Source of the DNA: Zhengitettix transpicula | Taxonomy: Eukaryota; Arthropoda; Insecta; Orthoptera; Tetrigidae | Direction: 5' to 3' | Length of the DNA stretch: 64,000 nt | Assembly (NCBI GenBank): GCA_037074705.1 | Contig: CM073591.1 | Span: forward strand, 8,759,087-8,823,086 | In this document: one piece after another, positions 11,005-21,430 of the stretch | How positions within the stretch are numbered: the first letter of the stretch is position 1 | Layout of the letters: each line of letters starts with the position of its first letter | Made by a program: the position numbers and the translations under genes | Notes under the pieces: model-generated | What the model was told of the DNA's origin: nothing | Database searches by the model: none | Seen by the model: only the letters and a program-made list of their open reading frames with translations

Positions 11005-11045
11005 ATACCTGAAGAAGATTCAGACACGTATCGAAACGTAGTGAC
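11005..11045 (+). ncRNA. Hammerhead-like core motif (plus strand partner)
   Basis: CTGAAGA at 11009, a weak GAT/ATC stem, and GAAACGTAGTG from 11033. It is the inverted partner of the motif at 10875-10915, with about 90 bp between them. Confidence 0.35.
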
Positions 11046-11379
11046 GCTGTAAAATAAAAAATTAGTGTGTCTGTACAAGGTCGTTGAGTGAATTTTTTAA
11101 TTCGAAAACAGACGTAAAATAAAAACTCTAACAGACTGTATGAGGAAACTAAAACTTTTTTTATACAAAAAAAATCAATTGACACTGACAAATAAATATT
11201 CCGAAGTTGTCCGAAGGTGTAGCAAAATCTGTACGCTTTGGGGTTGCCTCACAGAAAGCTCGGACAGGCATGTTTTATTAACCTTTAAGTGCATGTTGTC
11301 TCATATCTGCATCACAACCTCTTAGAAAGCAACAGATGTCTCTGCCAGGGCGATACTAAAGGGTTATGTTGCATATATA

Positions 11380-12780
11380 TAGCATCACTAGGGGGGTTGG
11401 GCACTAGAGAGGGGTTTAAGTGACCCCCCCCCCTTTAGACAGGTCCTTCACAGAGTAAAATAGTTATAATGTGACGTGCTTGTGTCACGTGACGATGTTT
11501 ACGCCTTATTTGACTTATTATATGAAGAAATCAGCAGAGTTTTGTCTCCACGTTGGGCGCCAAGTTGATGAAACGTTGTTTTTTTAGTTATTCAAGTGTG
11601 GATTCTTCTATATATGCAGCTACACTAGGGGCGGGGGGGAGGGCAGTAAAGGGGTTAAAGGACCCCCCAGACTGTCACAGGACCATGTAACATCCCAAAC
11701 TGCCATCATGTAACATTCCACCACTGTGAACATGTAACATTCCAGCAGTTGGAAATGGGAAGTCCAGATAGATCGTTGACCAACTATACCTCCGTCAGCT
11801 CACGTGGCTACCGATCTAGAGGATAAAGGAAGAATTAAGAACAGGATATAGGAAAGTCGGTAACGTGAGGGTTCGGGTTCAACTAATTGAACCTAGGCGT
11901 AGTGGTTGGTGTTTCGCTGCACTTCAGTCAAATAAGAGTTGATGAAGAATAGAGAGATTTAATAGTTAGAAATAAAATAAAGGAAGACAAACTGGCGGAT
12001 AGCACCAGGAGCCACCGACCCGTCTGGAGGTTGGATCACGACTGTCGTTCCCAAGAAGCTCTGAACAATTTGAAGACTCCTTTCCACCTCCCTGATGATT
12101 TTAAGTCTCCAATGGGAGCTCTTACAGGGTGGAAGATTTCTGCTGCCGTGTGCATGTCTGCATAAGGCACTTAAAGTGCTGACTTCATTAGTCGCAGCGT
12201 CATCACAGCTGCCTAGGCGGAAGGGGTGAAGATTTATGTTGTTGTTGTGCGTATCGTTACTCACTATATCTAAAGTGATGTCTTTAACTGCATCTGCGCC
12301 CTCTTAGGTCCGCTATGCTGAAGAGACGTTATGATAAGAGGGCACGTGTAGACTATTATATTACAACCACGGTAACGTAAGAAGGTCCTTCCAGAAGGTT
12401 CTATCTGTACCGCGGAGTAGAACTTCTTTCTCGCGTCGGTTTTAGCTACAATTGGAACGACACCGTCCCCACCCCCTCGTTGCTTTGTTTCTCGTTCCAA
12501 TATTTAAATAGTCGATGACGATGATGATGATTGTTATTATTTTTTTTACCAACGATTCATATCCATCCGCTTGTGTTTCCTCTCCATAATTGCAGTGACA
12601 CTTTTATTTTTCCCCCTTGCCTCCTCCTGGTGGGGGGTGGTGGTGGTGGTAAATTGCGCACTGTCTCTTTCGCAGCGCGCCCCCTGGCGTGTTACCGGTC
12701 CTTGCTTTCAAGCTCTCAGCCTCAGACGCGTTTCCTCTGTCTCTTAAGTAATAATAACTGCTGGTGAAAACGATCGTTCG
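11380..12780. other. Mixed stretch without recognisable gene
   Basis: It holds poly-C and poly-G patches, a related pair of CACTAGGGG(G/C)GGG segments (11390 and 11622), and CATGTAACAT(T/C)CC at 11694, 11707 and 11731. The 101-aa minus frame (11959-12264) shows no domain. GATGATGATGATTGTT at about 12518 is a short trinucleotide run. Confidence 0.4.
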
Positions 12781-12784
12781 TTTG

Positions 12785-13010
12785 TCACAAAAGCTCGACG
12801 CCGCCGCCGCCGCCTCCGCCTCCTCGCTAAAGCCTGTTTAATCACACGAAACAAAAAGCCCGCGGGTTGGTGCGGGTGGGTGTTTAGTACATATATATAT
12901 ATATCTGCCTTCCGCGTGGAAGCGTTTTGTCGCCATGTTTGTTTGTGTAATGCGATTTATTGTGAGCTCGCGGCGATTACTGGCAACGTGGCGGACGTCT
13001 TGCAAAGGGG
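12785..13010. promoter_or_regulatory. CpG-rich single-copy block with CCG repeat (candidate regulatory element)
   Basis: A (CCG)n tract at 12790-12822 is followed by CTAAAGCCTGTTTAATCACA. A second part at 12940-12990 has TAATGCGATTTATTGTGAG and GCGGCGATTACTGG. TTTATTG is a Cdx/Hox-like word. A short (TA)n lies between. Function is inferred only from composition. Confidence 0.2.
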
Positions 13011-13049
13011 GAGGGGGGGGGGGTTTCGCACCCGTTGACGATTTGTCGT

Positions 13050-13690
13050 CACACGTAGTACCTCCTCCATGGCACTCTCTGATTGAGGCCGACCTACCAC
13101 ATGGTCCAAGTATATTATCAATGTAATATTTTTCTTTCCAAAAATCGCGGCATCCGTCTCACTGGGTATTTTATAAGATCCTAAATTAATTTTTTTTACT
13201 TCGTACTATAATTGACTGTATCTTTGAATATAATATAATCATAAGAAAAATATCCCATCACAGTCATAAATGATTATATTTCTCCTCTGTTCCCTTTGGA
13301 GCAGTCGGCCAGCTGCCTCCTGAACTGGATGAGGCAAGTAACTCCCTCTGCCACTCTCTGATTGAGGCCGACCTACCACATGGTCCAGGTAGTCTGTCAA
13401 TCTAATCGTTCTATTTTTCAAAAATCGCGGCATCCGTCTCACTGGGTATTTTATAAGAGATCCTAAATTAATTTTCTTACTTCGTACTATAATTGACTGT
13501 ATCTTTGACCTTAATATTTTATACAATAATAAGAAAAATAGCCTCAAACAGTCATAAATGATTATATTTCCCCGCTGTTCCCATTGGAGCAGTCGGCCAG
13601 CTGCCTCCTGAACTGGCCGAGGCAAGCGAATCCCTCCACCGCTGTATCTGATTTGAGCTCCACCTGATGGACGTTTTGTCCCGCATCCCA
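13050..13690 (+). repeat. Repeat family B, two tandem ~283-bp units
   Basis: GATTGAGGCCGACCTACCAC occurs at 13081 and 13364, 283 bp apart. Each unit has AAAATCGCGGCATCCGTCTC, ACTGGGTATTTTATAAGA, CTTCGTACTATAATTGACTG and CAGTCATAAATGATTATATT. Each ends with GCAGTCGGCCAGCTGCCTCC, a segment shared with Rep-A. Two inverted copies follow at 14.03 and 14.85 kb. Confidence 0.85.
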
Positions 13691-13724
13691 TTTACCCGAA
13701 TGCGTAACTCTTAGGGTGCATTGC

Positions 13725-14030
13725 TGTCCGTTTCCTCATCCCCCATTTCAAATCCCTTCCTATATTATCGATAAAGGAGCGCTGCGTTAAGCTATGATTT
13801 TATTTTTTCCACTGGTGTGATTGATCGTGCAAGGATGATCGTTACAACAACGACGACGATGACGTCACGACGAGGAAAGTACCAAAGACTACTGAATTTC
13901 TTTTTCCGGTACTGTAAGGATTAATTAATTATAATAATTAAAATGAATAAGACAAAAAGAATAGTTTCAATGAGTCTTGTCAACTGACGAGAGCAGTTGT
14001 GTCGCTCTAGGCTCTTCTTAGCACCTGGGA
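13725..14030 (+). repeat. Direct duplicate D1 of a composite repeat
   Basis: It runs from GCATTGCTGTCCGTTTCC through GGAGCGCTGCGTTAAGCTA, CACTGGTGTGATTGATCGTG and TGACGTCACGACGAGGAAA to CAGTTGTGTCGCTCTAGG. The same order recurs from 14287 to 14610, about 562 bp downstream. It ends in the TGTCGCTCTAGG...AGCACCTG module of the hammerhead-like family. Confidence 0.8.
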
Positions 14031-14225
14031 ACAGCGTAAAATATATGACTGTGAGGGGCTGTTTTTCTTATGATTACATTATAGTCAAAGATACAGTCAA
14101 TAATAGTACCAAGTAAAAAAGAAATTAATTATGGATCTCTTATAAAATACTCAGTGAGACGGATGCCGCGATTTTTGAAAAATAAAACGATTACATTGAC
14201 AGACTACTTGGACCGATAAACACGG
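14030..14225 (-). repeat. Repeat family B, inverted copy
   Basis: GGAACAGCG is followed by ATATGACTGTGAGG, CAAAGATACAGTCAAT, TCTTATAAAATACTCAGTGAG and GATGCCGCGATTTTTGAAAA. This is the reverse complement of the units at 13.05-13.69 kb. Confidence 0.8.
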
Positions 14226-14286
14226 TTAAAAAATCATCCGCGGTACAAAAAACAGGGGGGGGGGTGTTGTCAGAGAATAAAAGTCT

Positions 14287-14625
14287 TAGGTGCACTGCTC
14301 TCCGTTTCCACATCCCCCATTTCAAATCCCTTCGTATATTATTAAAGGGAGCGCTGCGTTAAGCTACGATTTTATTTTTTCCACTGGTGTGATTGATCGT
14401 GCAAGGATGATCGTTACAACGACAACGACGACGTCGGTGACGTCACGACGAGGAAATCGTACCAAAGACTACTGTATATATATTTTTTTCGGTACCGTAA
14501 GGATTAATAAATTATAATAATTAAAATGAAAGAGGAAAAAAATATTTTCAATGAGTCTTGTCAACTGACGAGTGCAGTTGTGTCGCTCTAGGTACTTCTT
14601 AGCACCTGACGGAAAGGTACTGATG
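14287..14625 (+). repeat. Direct duplicate D2 of the composite repeat
   Basis: It matches 13725-14030 in order and orientation (TGCACTGCTCTCCGTTTCC, AGCGCTGCGTTAAGCTA, GATCGTTACAACGACAACGA, GTCAACTGACGAGTGCAGTT). It differs by small indels in trinucleotide and A/T runs. Confidence 0.8.
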
Positions 14626-14689
14626 AATATAGACTAGAGAATCGGAAAGCTCCAGCGTTTTCATTTAGCGTGAATGGTTATGTTGAGGG

Positions 14690-15115
14690 TAATCCGCGTG
14701 TGTGGCAACTCTCCTTTAATCATACAGGAATGGGATTTGAAATGGGGGATGTGGAAGAGGAAAGCAATGCCCGCCCTAAGAGTTAATCATTCGACTAAAA
14801 TAAATCCGGGACAAAACCCCTACAAAAACCTCTATCTGGTAGATCGGTCTCAACCAGATAAAGGCAGAGGGATTTGCTGGCCTCAACCAGTTCAGGAGGC
14901 AGCTGGCCGACTGCTCCAATGGGAACAGCGGGGAAATATAACCATTTATGACTGTGTTTTCTTATTATTGTATAAAATATTAAGGTCAAAGAGACAGTCA
15001 ATTATAGTCCGAAGTAAAAAAAAAGATTAGTTTAGGATCTCTTATAAAAATACCCAGTGTGATGGATGCCGCGATTTTTGAAAATAAAACGATTACGTTG
15101 ACAAGACTACGCGGT
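14690..15115 (-). repeat. Repeat family B, inverted copy with Rep-A-like end
   Basis: It starts with a Rep-A-like end (GGTAATCCGCGTG...GGGATTTGAAATGGGGGATG). It continues with CAGTTCAGGAGGCAGCTGGC and CCAATGGGAACAGCGG, then the family B body in reverse orientation to ATGCCGCGATTTTTGAAAA at 15066. The 118-aa plus frame here is a shadow. Confidence 0.75.
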
Positions 15116-15217
15116 ACGAAAAACAGAGGGTGGGGGTGGGGGTCACAGATGAAGTTAGTAAATATTAATTTACAAATGGAACAATCGAAAGCTGACGTCA
15201 TCGGTGGAGTAGTGTAT

Positions 15218-15240
15218 CTATATATATATATATATTTAAC
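15218..15240. repeat. (TA)n microsatellite
   Basis: A short TA run within single-copy AT-rich sequence. Confidence 0.9.
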
Positions 15241-15284
15241 AAGTAAAATCAAACAAATCATAAATTGAAATAAAGGTAGAAGGA

Positions 15285-15355
15285 TGGAAAAAGGTCTCCC
15301 ACGGGGACCAGGAAAACTCTACGAACTGAGCTACACGTGTCGACTCCAGGCCCCT
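15285..15355 (-). repeat. tRNA-derived SINE fragment (minus strand)
   Basis: The minus strand reads GTGTAGCTCAGTTCGTAGAG, a good tRNA A box and D arm. It is followed by a CCTGGTCCCCGTGGGAGACC-like stretch and a T-rich tail with CCATCCTTC. A related minus-strand copy at 63.22-63.30 kb shares the A box, CTGGTCCCGG and the CTTTCTTCATCC tail. The B box is lost here. Confidence 0.5.
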
Positions 15356-15359
15356 TAAA

Positions 15360-16090
15360 CAGTGCTGAAGGCTCTCAGAGGAGGTGGAAAGTAAGCACAG
15401 GGTTTACTTAGAAGTATAAACGGATAGTGGTGAAGTAATCTCTGGAACTGTAAGAGAAAATAACATGTAATGTGAAAGATAACAGTCAGGAAAAGGACGT
15501 GACAGTGGAGCAAAATACATCTGTGAAAGCGGGGATGTGGATGAGGACAGCATCGGGATTGGGGCCTAGTCAGCGAGTAAGGGAGACTGTCCCATGTGTC
15601 TAGCTACTGAGTTCTTCTTCCCTGGAGACGAGTTGTTTATTCTTTTACTATTTGCTTCGTTTAGTTTGATCCCTCAGTGATCGTTCGCGGTCGTTTCCGT
15701 AGTTTACTCTTCACTGTTGCCTGCTTCTGCGTCTCTGAACTGAAGACATTTCGCTCTTGCCTATTGCATTCCTTCAGGTCCAGAGGTCGTCACGGCTTCC
15801 CCTCGGAGGCTGCGGGCAACTCAGGCTCGCTCTGTCGCTATCTCCCCGTCCTGTTTGCAGACTCTCCGGGCCGGCTGATAACCGTGACTGTCCTCTTCAC
15901 AGGCAAAGTCAGTTGCCGCCCGCCCCCTTCCCCCCCTTCAGAATGTCCTCAATTCGTCCTCCTACTCGACGACTAATTGATCTCAGCTTCTTCGTTTTGC
16001 AACGCTTCGCCTTATTGACACAATTAGCCGCGGAGGAAAGTCTGCTGCTCCTGCGGCCACCGTACACGGTCTATATGTGATGTTGTGGTA
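15360..16090. other. Single-copy stretch, no recognisable gene
   Basis: Mostly unique sequence. Frames of 99 aa (15677-15976) and 107 aa (15757-16080) overlap in different phases. Neither has a domain I recognise or a consistent codon pattern. The sequence between 15770 and 15910 is CpG-containing and has a polypyrimidine-CACAG near 15893-15902 that could be a splice acceptor by chance. Confidence 0.35.
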
Positions 16091-16107
16091 GACGAGGCTG
16101 CGATCGG

Positions 16108-16135
16108 GTCTGAAGGTAGCTCAGGTGGTAGAGCG
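16108..16135 (+). repeat. tRNA-like 5' fragment joined to Rep-A
   Basis: AGGTAGCTCAGGTGGTAGAGC is a strong A box and D arm. Right after it the sequence switches to the Rep-A body (CCATCCAGGGAAGGGCGTGG), so the tRNA-like part is truncated and is not a functional gene. Confidence 0.5.
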
Positions 16136-16137
16136 GC

Positions 16138-16950
16138 CGCCCCATCCAGGGAAGGGCGTGGGACAAGTACCCAAGAGCTCGACATACCTGATGCAGGTTT
16201 TCTAGGGTGTGTCCTGCATCAATTTGAGGCCCCGGGTAGGATCCTTAAACCATAGCCCGGGGGGCCATAGAAAACCCCTGGCTACCTTCCTCTACCCTTC
16301 AGCATCCCCCCTTTCAAATCCCTTTCCTATGATATTAAAGGGGAGTTGCCACCATGTGGATTATCCTCATGCAGCCGGTTGCCCTTTTAAAAAAAACCAT
16401 TTGTAAAGGAAACCTGCGAGGGCTGTTCCCTCGCAGGTAAACCTTCCCTAGAGAGCTCTGGAGGAGGCTGGCTACCTTTGGTGATACCTTCTCCTGTCTC
16501 TCTCTCTGGTTTTTTAACTAAGGTTCCCACAAGCCGAGGTGTATCTTCCGGGGATGAGGGGGGTCGCAGACCTCGGAGCACAAGGTAAGAGTTGTCTTCT
16601 GCACCCATTGGAATAGTCGGCCAGCTGGTCAAGACACGGCGAGGGGGAAAAGCTGCGACCATGCAGCAAACCACACGCTCTCCCGCCTTTCCAGGGAAGG
16701 ACGTGGGACAAGTACCCAAGAGCCCGACTTACCAGATGCAGGTTTTTCTAGAGTTTTCCCCTGCATTACTTTGAGGCCCCGGGTAGGATCCTTAAACTAC
16801 AGCCCGGGGGTGCCTCCTAGTTAAACCCTTGCCAACCTTCCTCTACCCATCCCGCATCCCAACCTTTCACTCCCTTTCCTCTATGCTATGAGAGCGGGGA
16901 AAGTTGCCACTGAGTGGATTAGCCTCGTGTAGCCTGTCTACACCTTAAAT
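16138..16950 (+). mobile_element. Rep-A tandem pair (5'-truncated unit, then full unit)
   Basis: Unit 1 starts inside the family at GAAGGGCGTGGGACAAGTA and runs to the 3' end (GAGTTGCCACCATGTGGATT) and an A-rich joint near 16388. Unit 2 follows head-to-tail and begins with the hairpin at 16412-16438. That hairpin is perfect: 11 bp (ACCTGCGAGGG with CCCTCGCAGGT) and a 5-base loop. It then runs the whole length to about 16950. Confidence 0.85.
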
Positions 16951-16984
16951 AATTTCTCTGTGATTTATTCTCTTTGTGACGGTC

Positions 16985-17015
16985 CCGGGGTTCGATTCCT
17001 CGACCGGTCGGTCGA
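16985..17015 (+). repeat. tRNA-like B-box/T-arm fragment
   Basis: CGGGGTTCGATTCCTCG folds as a T arm with one wobble pair and contains a perfect B box (GGTTCGATTCC). No A box or anticodon arm lies at the right distance upstream, because the sequence there is the Rep-A end. This is a SINE or tRNA relic. Confidence 0.5.
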
Positions 17016-17159
17016 GGGTTCCCCCAACCCCCCCCCCCTTCCTCCGCCATCCTGATTCTTTAATTCTATTTAATTCATGGTCTCGAGGTTATGAAAGTGT
17101 CTCTGTATTCTTCAAACGTTTATATATATATATATATATATACTGGGACTAGGAGCCGT

Positions 17160-17972
17160 GGGTGACGAACCAGAGAGAAAGGGAGAGACAGAGAGAGAGA
17201 GAGAGAGGCAGTTAAAGGCAGAGAGAGCGAGAAAGACAGAGAGAGCAAGAGAGACAGAGAGAGAAAGAGAGAGAAAGAGACAGAGAGAGAAAGAGAGAGA
17301 CAAAGAGAGAAAGAGAGAGAAAGAGAGGCAGAGAAACTCAGAGAGAGAATGAGGCAGAGAGAGCGAGAGAGACAGAATGAGAAAGAGAGAGACAGAGAGG
17401 AAAGAGAGAGACACAGAGAAAAGAGAGAAAGAGAGACAGAGAAAGGCAGAGAGAGAAAGAGAGAGACAGACAGAAAGATAAAAAGGGAGAGGCAGAGAGA
17501 GAAAGAGAGGCTGAGAGAGCGAGAGAGACAGATTGAGAAAGAGAGAGGCAGAGAGAGACAGAGAAAGAAAGAGAGAGGCTGAGAAAGGCAGAGAGAGCGA
17601 GAGAGACAGGGAGATAGAGAGAGAGAGAAAGAGAAAGAGGCAGAGAGAGACAGAGAGAGAAAGACAGAGACAGAGAAAGGCAGAGAGAGAGAAAGAGAGA
17701 GACATACAGAAAAAGAGAGACAGAGAGAGAAAGAGAGAGGCAGAGAGAGAAAGAGAGGCAGAGAAAGGCAGGGAGAGACTGAGGCAGAGAGAGCGAGAGA
17801 GACAGATTGAGAAAGAGAGAGATAGAGGGAGAAAGAGAGAGACAGAGAAAGGCAGAGCGAGAGAAAGAGAGAGACAGACAGAAAGAGAGAAAGAGAGAGA
17901 CAGAGAAAGGCAGAGAGAGAGACAGAGAAAGGCAGAGAGAGGCAGAGAGAGAAGGAGGGAGAGAGAGATTGC
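17160..17972. repeat. Long (GA)n-rich purine tract, ~810 bp
   Basis: Nearly all purine on the plus strand, with regular C interruptions (GACAGAGA, GGCAGAGA). It has open frames on both strands (Arg/Glu-rich on plus, Ser/Leu-rich on minus, up to 251 aa) which are composition artefacts. A (TA)n run precedes it at 17122-17143. It could form H-DNA. Confidence 0.9.
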
Positions 17973-17984
17973 TCGTCCGTCTCG

Positions 17985-18245
17985 CTCCTGTGATGAATGG
18001 CGCCACCTTCTGACGGCGATCGACTCCCATATTACAATTAGACCGATAATCCCGTAGAAACTCTCTCTGTCTCTCTTGCGAGTATCGATTCATCTCGAAC
18101 CCGTCCGCGTCCTTATCGCCAACTCTTCAGGCTGCGGCCCCGGGGGCGGCCATTGTTAAGAAGAATTAAAAGAACGAACTTTATTATGCCGCGCCATGGC
18201 GTTGATCCTTTTATATCACATCCAGCACATTTAAGTGGAAGCTCT
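17985..18245. other. Short single-copy gap
   Basis: CpG-containing sequence with CTCGCTCCTGTGATGAATGG and GGCCCCGGGGGCGGCCATTG. GGCGGCCATT resembles a YY1 site. No gene is recognised. Confidence 0.35.
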
Positions 18246-18274
18246 GGGGGCGGGGGCGGGGGGGGGGGGGGGGG
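18246..18274 (+). repeat. Poly-G tract with G-quadruplex potential
   Basis: A run of G broken only by two C residues, long enough for several overlapping four-run quadruplexes. A (CA)n microsatellite lies at 18346-18376. Confidence 0.85.
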
Positions 18275-18564
18275 TCGGACGCCCAGACGTGCTCGTGAAT
18301 CGTAAAAGCGGATTATTTTATTGACCGACGTCGGCGTCGAGCGTCTACACACACACACACACACAGACACACACACGTCTATCCGCGAGGCGTCGTCAGG
18401 GAGCGGGCAATCAAACTTCCGGAATCGTCCAGACTCGTCCCTGTTCACAAAACTGGTTCATTTAGAAAGCAGAGACATTATTGACTTGATGACGTCACGC
18501 GTGGAGCTCGTTAAACTGGGGGGGGAGTAATTTTTAACAAATTAATATAACATTTAGCCCTGCA

Positions 18565-19655
18565 GCTACGTACATCTTACAGTGCCAAATGGCCGGGAAT
18601 TGTACCTGTGGTGGCCATTAGTGAAAAAAAAACCAAAGACGCACCCCCCCCCCCCGCGCCCCCCCCCCCTCCATGAAAACTTGCTGTGAGCCTAAAAGCA
18701 ACGGCGTTTAGGCACCTCTTTTCCAAGTTTTTCGCTGATAGCGGAGGAATGAAGCGTTCTAGTGAAAACAATGTTCAGGGATGAATTGTAGAGGATGAAA
18801 TTCTGCATGTGATGGTGGACTCGAGGACGGAATTAGGTCCAAGGAAGTGGGAGAAATCCTGCGTCAAAGTCACGACATTTCCCTAAGAGAATGCAGGTTG
18901 TCGTATTTCTAGTGCTGATATCTACAAAATGGCCGCCAGTGACGTCATTAGTCACGGAGTAAAGGTCGTAGAGAATTTAATTCTCTTGCCAACGCGTAAT
19001 CTGGTTTTTAAAAAAATCAATTCAAAATGGCCGCAGATACACGCATGTTGCTGTCTGCACACACGGGGCTGATGTCATGGCGCTGACGTTTGGAGTGACG
19101 TCATCGTTTGATTGCTACTGTTTCTTCCTTGCAATATAATGTAGATAGTCTTTGCAACGCTGGACTCTTTCTTCCTCTCCTAGAACAACGATACTCTTAG
19201 ACATGTTAATATTCTCTGCCCCACAGACAAGTGACGTCACTTAGCGCCATGACGTCAGCCCCGTGTGTGCAGACAGCAACATGCGTGTATCTGCGGCCAT
19301 TTTGAACTGATTTTCTTAAAACCAGATCATGCGTTGGAAAGAAAATTAAATTCTCTACGACCTTTACTCCGTAACTAATGACGTCACTGGCGGCCATTTT
19401 GCAGATATCAGCACTGGAAATACGACAACCTGCATTCTCTTCCAAATGATGTCTAAATGTCGTGACTTTGACGCAGGATTTCTCCCACTTCCTTGGACCT
19501 AATTCCGTCCTCGAGTCCACCATCACATGCAGAATTTCATCCTCTACAATTTATCACTGGACATTATTTTCACTAGGACGCTTCATTCTTCTGCTATCAG
19601 CGAAAAACTAAATTTCGTGGTTTTGAGGCTGAGTGAAAGTTATTCCCGAAGGTAA
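18565..19655. mobile_element. Foldback family F1, complete copy (arms ~370 bp)
   Basis: The left arm (about 18720-19090) begins AAGTTTTTCGCTGATAGC and holds GTAGAGGATGAAATTCTGCA, GGAAGTGGGAGAAATCCTGC, AAAATGGCCGCCAGTGACGT and CACACGGGGCTGATGTCATG. The right arm (about 19230-19612) is its reverse complement and ends GCTATCAGCGAAAAACT. The spacer is about 140 bp. Weaker similarity extends outwards on both sides (GGCCATTAGTGAAAAAA at 18613; TTCGTGGTTTTGAGGCT at 19613). No transposase is present. Confidence 0.9.
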
Positions 19656-19734
19656 ATGGCCACGACACGTACGAGTCCAGATTTTCCTGAAGGTGTAAAT
19701 GTGAAACTTTAAAGTATAGTACAAGACTGATGGT

Positions 19735-20735
19735 GATACGGGGATGCCTCCTCCTCTCTCTGTTTTTTTTTCAACTAAGGTTCCCACAATCCGAGGCCTC
19801 TTTTGAGAGGCGCATGTTCCGGGGTCCAAAACCTTGGGCATACGACGCGAGTGGTCAGCTGTTCCTATTGGAACACTCGGCCAGCTGCCCCTATTGGAAC
19901 ACTCGGCCAGCTGCCTCGTAAACTGTTCGAGGCACGGGGAAGGGAATGCTGCGTCCCCATAGCAAACCCCTTTCTCTCACTATCCAGAGAAAGGCGTGGG
20001 ACAAGTATCAGAAGCTCGACCTCCCTGATGCAGGTTTTCCCCTGCATCACTTTTAGGCGAATTTCCGGCTAGGATCCTTAAACCACAGTCCGGGGGCTCT
20101 AGTTAACCCTTTACTACCTTCCTCTACCCTTACACATCATTTTAGTCCCTTTCCTATGCTATTAAAGGGGAGTTGCCACCATTTGGATTACCCTCATGTA
20201 GACTGTTACCCGTTTAATAAAAAAATTCTTTGTGAAGGAAGTCTGCGAGGGCTGTTCTCTCGCAGGTGGACCTTCCGAGAGAGCTCTGGAGGAGGCTACC
20301 TTTGGGGATACCTCCTCCTCTCTGTCTCTGGTCTTTGAACTGAGGTTCCCACAAGCCGAGGCCTGTTTTGTGAGGTTTTATGATCCGGGGGCACAGACCT
20401 TGGGGGGCATACGGTAAGAGTTGTTCGCTGTTCCCATTGGAACAGTCGGCCAGCTGCCTCCTAAAGTGCTTTGGGCATGGAGAAGGGAATCCTACGTCTT
20501 CACAGCAAACCCCTTTCTCACCATGGTATAAGGACAATTCCCGACCTACCTGATGTAGGTTTTCTAGGGGGGTTTCCCTGCATCACTTTTAGGCGAATGC
20601 CGGGTAGGATCCTTAAACTACCGTCTGGGTTCCTCCTAGTTAACCGTTGGCTACCTTCGGCATCCCCAATATGAGTCCCTGTCCTATGCTATTAAATGGG
20701 AGTTGCCACAACGTGGATTAGCCTCATGTAGCCTG
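19735..20735 (+). mobile_element. Rep-A tandem pair
   Basis: Unit 1 (about 19735-20215) starts within the family at GATACGGGGATGCCTCC. Unit 2 (about 20216-20735) begins with an A-rich joint and the CTGCGAG...CTCGCAG hairpin at 20243. In unit 1 a 27-bp piece, CTATTGGAACACTCGGCCAG plus neighbours, is itself duplicated in tandem at 19865 and 19892. Confidence 0.85.

Positions 20736-20737
<2 letters not shown>

Positions 20738-20770
<33 letters not shown>
20738..20770. repeat. (TA)n microsatellite
   Basis: About 15 TA units directly after the Rep-A end. Confidence 0.95.
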
Positions 20771-20775
<5 letters not shown>

Positions 20776-20799
20776 AGTGGTACTTTGGACTGTAATGAT

Positions 20800-21330
20800 G
20801 CCAAACACCGATGTGAGCGGCTCCGCGGGGTTACAGATGGACGTTGGACGTCTTCACTGATGTGTTGGGCTTAGAGGATACGGGGTGGGGTTTCCAGGGG
20901 TGGGGGAGAATTTTTTTCCCCGACCTTGAGTTAACGACCGCGACGGCTAAATACTGCTCCGTGTTTCTGCTCGTGCCGTTGGAGCTGCCTCCTGTGCGCA
21001 AAGTTGTCCATCCCGGCCGCGTCCCTTCCTCCTGGATCCCTAATGAAGCACACGGGCGCGCCGTAATTCCATTATGCAAACTGCCGGCTGCGTGGCTGCC
21101 GAGGTCGTCTCTGGGGAGGACGCGCGGACAGACAAGACCCTCGTTAGCTCTCGCACCAATTAAAAGTCTCCCAAATCATCCACACGGCGCGGGACGATTG
21201 CACAGAGACCGCGGTCGTAATTGCGTGGCGGTCGCAGGTGGCACGGAGCCGCTTCCCTCCCCCCCCCCCGCCCCTGGCCAATACGACAGGTTTACGTCAC
21301 CACGTGTCTTACCTCCATGATCCTCTGTCC
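20800..21330. promoter_or_regulatory. CpG-rich single-copy block (candidate regulatory or genic)
   Basis: One of the few long unique GC-rich stretches. It contains TAATTCCATTATGCAAACTG at 21063-21082, an octamer-like POU word, and CGCGCCG near 21057. A 158-aa plus frame (20844-21320) crosses it, but the frame ends in a poly-C-encoded proline run and has no recognised domain. I would not call it a gene. Confidence 0.3.
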
Positions 21331-21430
21331 AGCCAACCACCGGTTCAAACGAAACTTTTCCTCGTTGTTATCCACAGCTCTAAGGAACAGTCCGTGGGCG
21401 TCCCAATACAAAAATAACAGTGGTCACATG

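Larger units (their letters stand above)
10668..11380. mobile_element. Inverted-repeat element with hammerhead-like motifs inside
   Basis: The left end TATATATGCGACATAACCCTTTA pairs with AAAGGGTTATGTTGCATATA at about 11353-11375 (only the shared parts are counted). Next, ACATCTGTT and GATGCAGATATGAGACAAC at 10712-10766 pair with GTTGTCTCATATCTGCATC at 11295 and AACAGATGTCTCTG. Further in are two inverted copies of a CCTGAAGA...ATCGAAACGT motif at 10875-10915 (minus) and 11005-11045 (plus). No transposase frame is present. Confidence 0.75.

Noticed and set aside
10668..11380. Autonomous DNA transposon
   Set aside because: Inverted ends are clear, but the interior is too short and has no transposase frame; kept as a non-autonomous inverted-repeat element.
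17112..18093. Ser/Leu-rich and Arg/Glu-rich frames as proteins
   Set aside because: They are translations of a (GA)n tract and are open on both strands at once.
19803..20072. Conserved short frames in Rep-A copies as a small protein
   Set aside because: Frame and stops differ between copies (indels not in multiples of 3), and the conserved parts are hairpins, so conservation is at the nucleic-acid level.
20844..21320. 158-aa plus-strand frame in a CpG-rich block as a gene
   Set aside because: No recognised domain, runs into poly-C-encoded prolines, and begins within low-information sequence. Kept only as a possible regulatory block.
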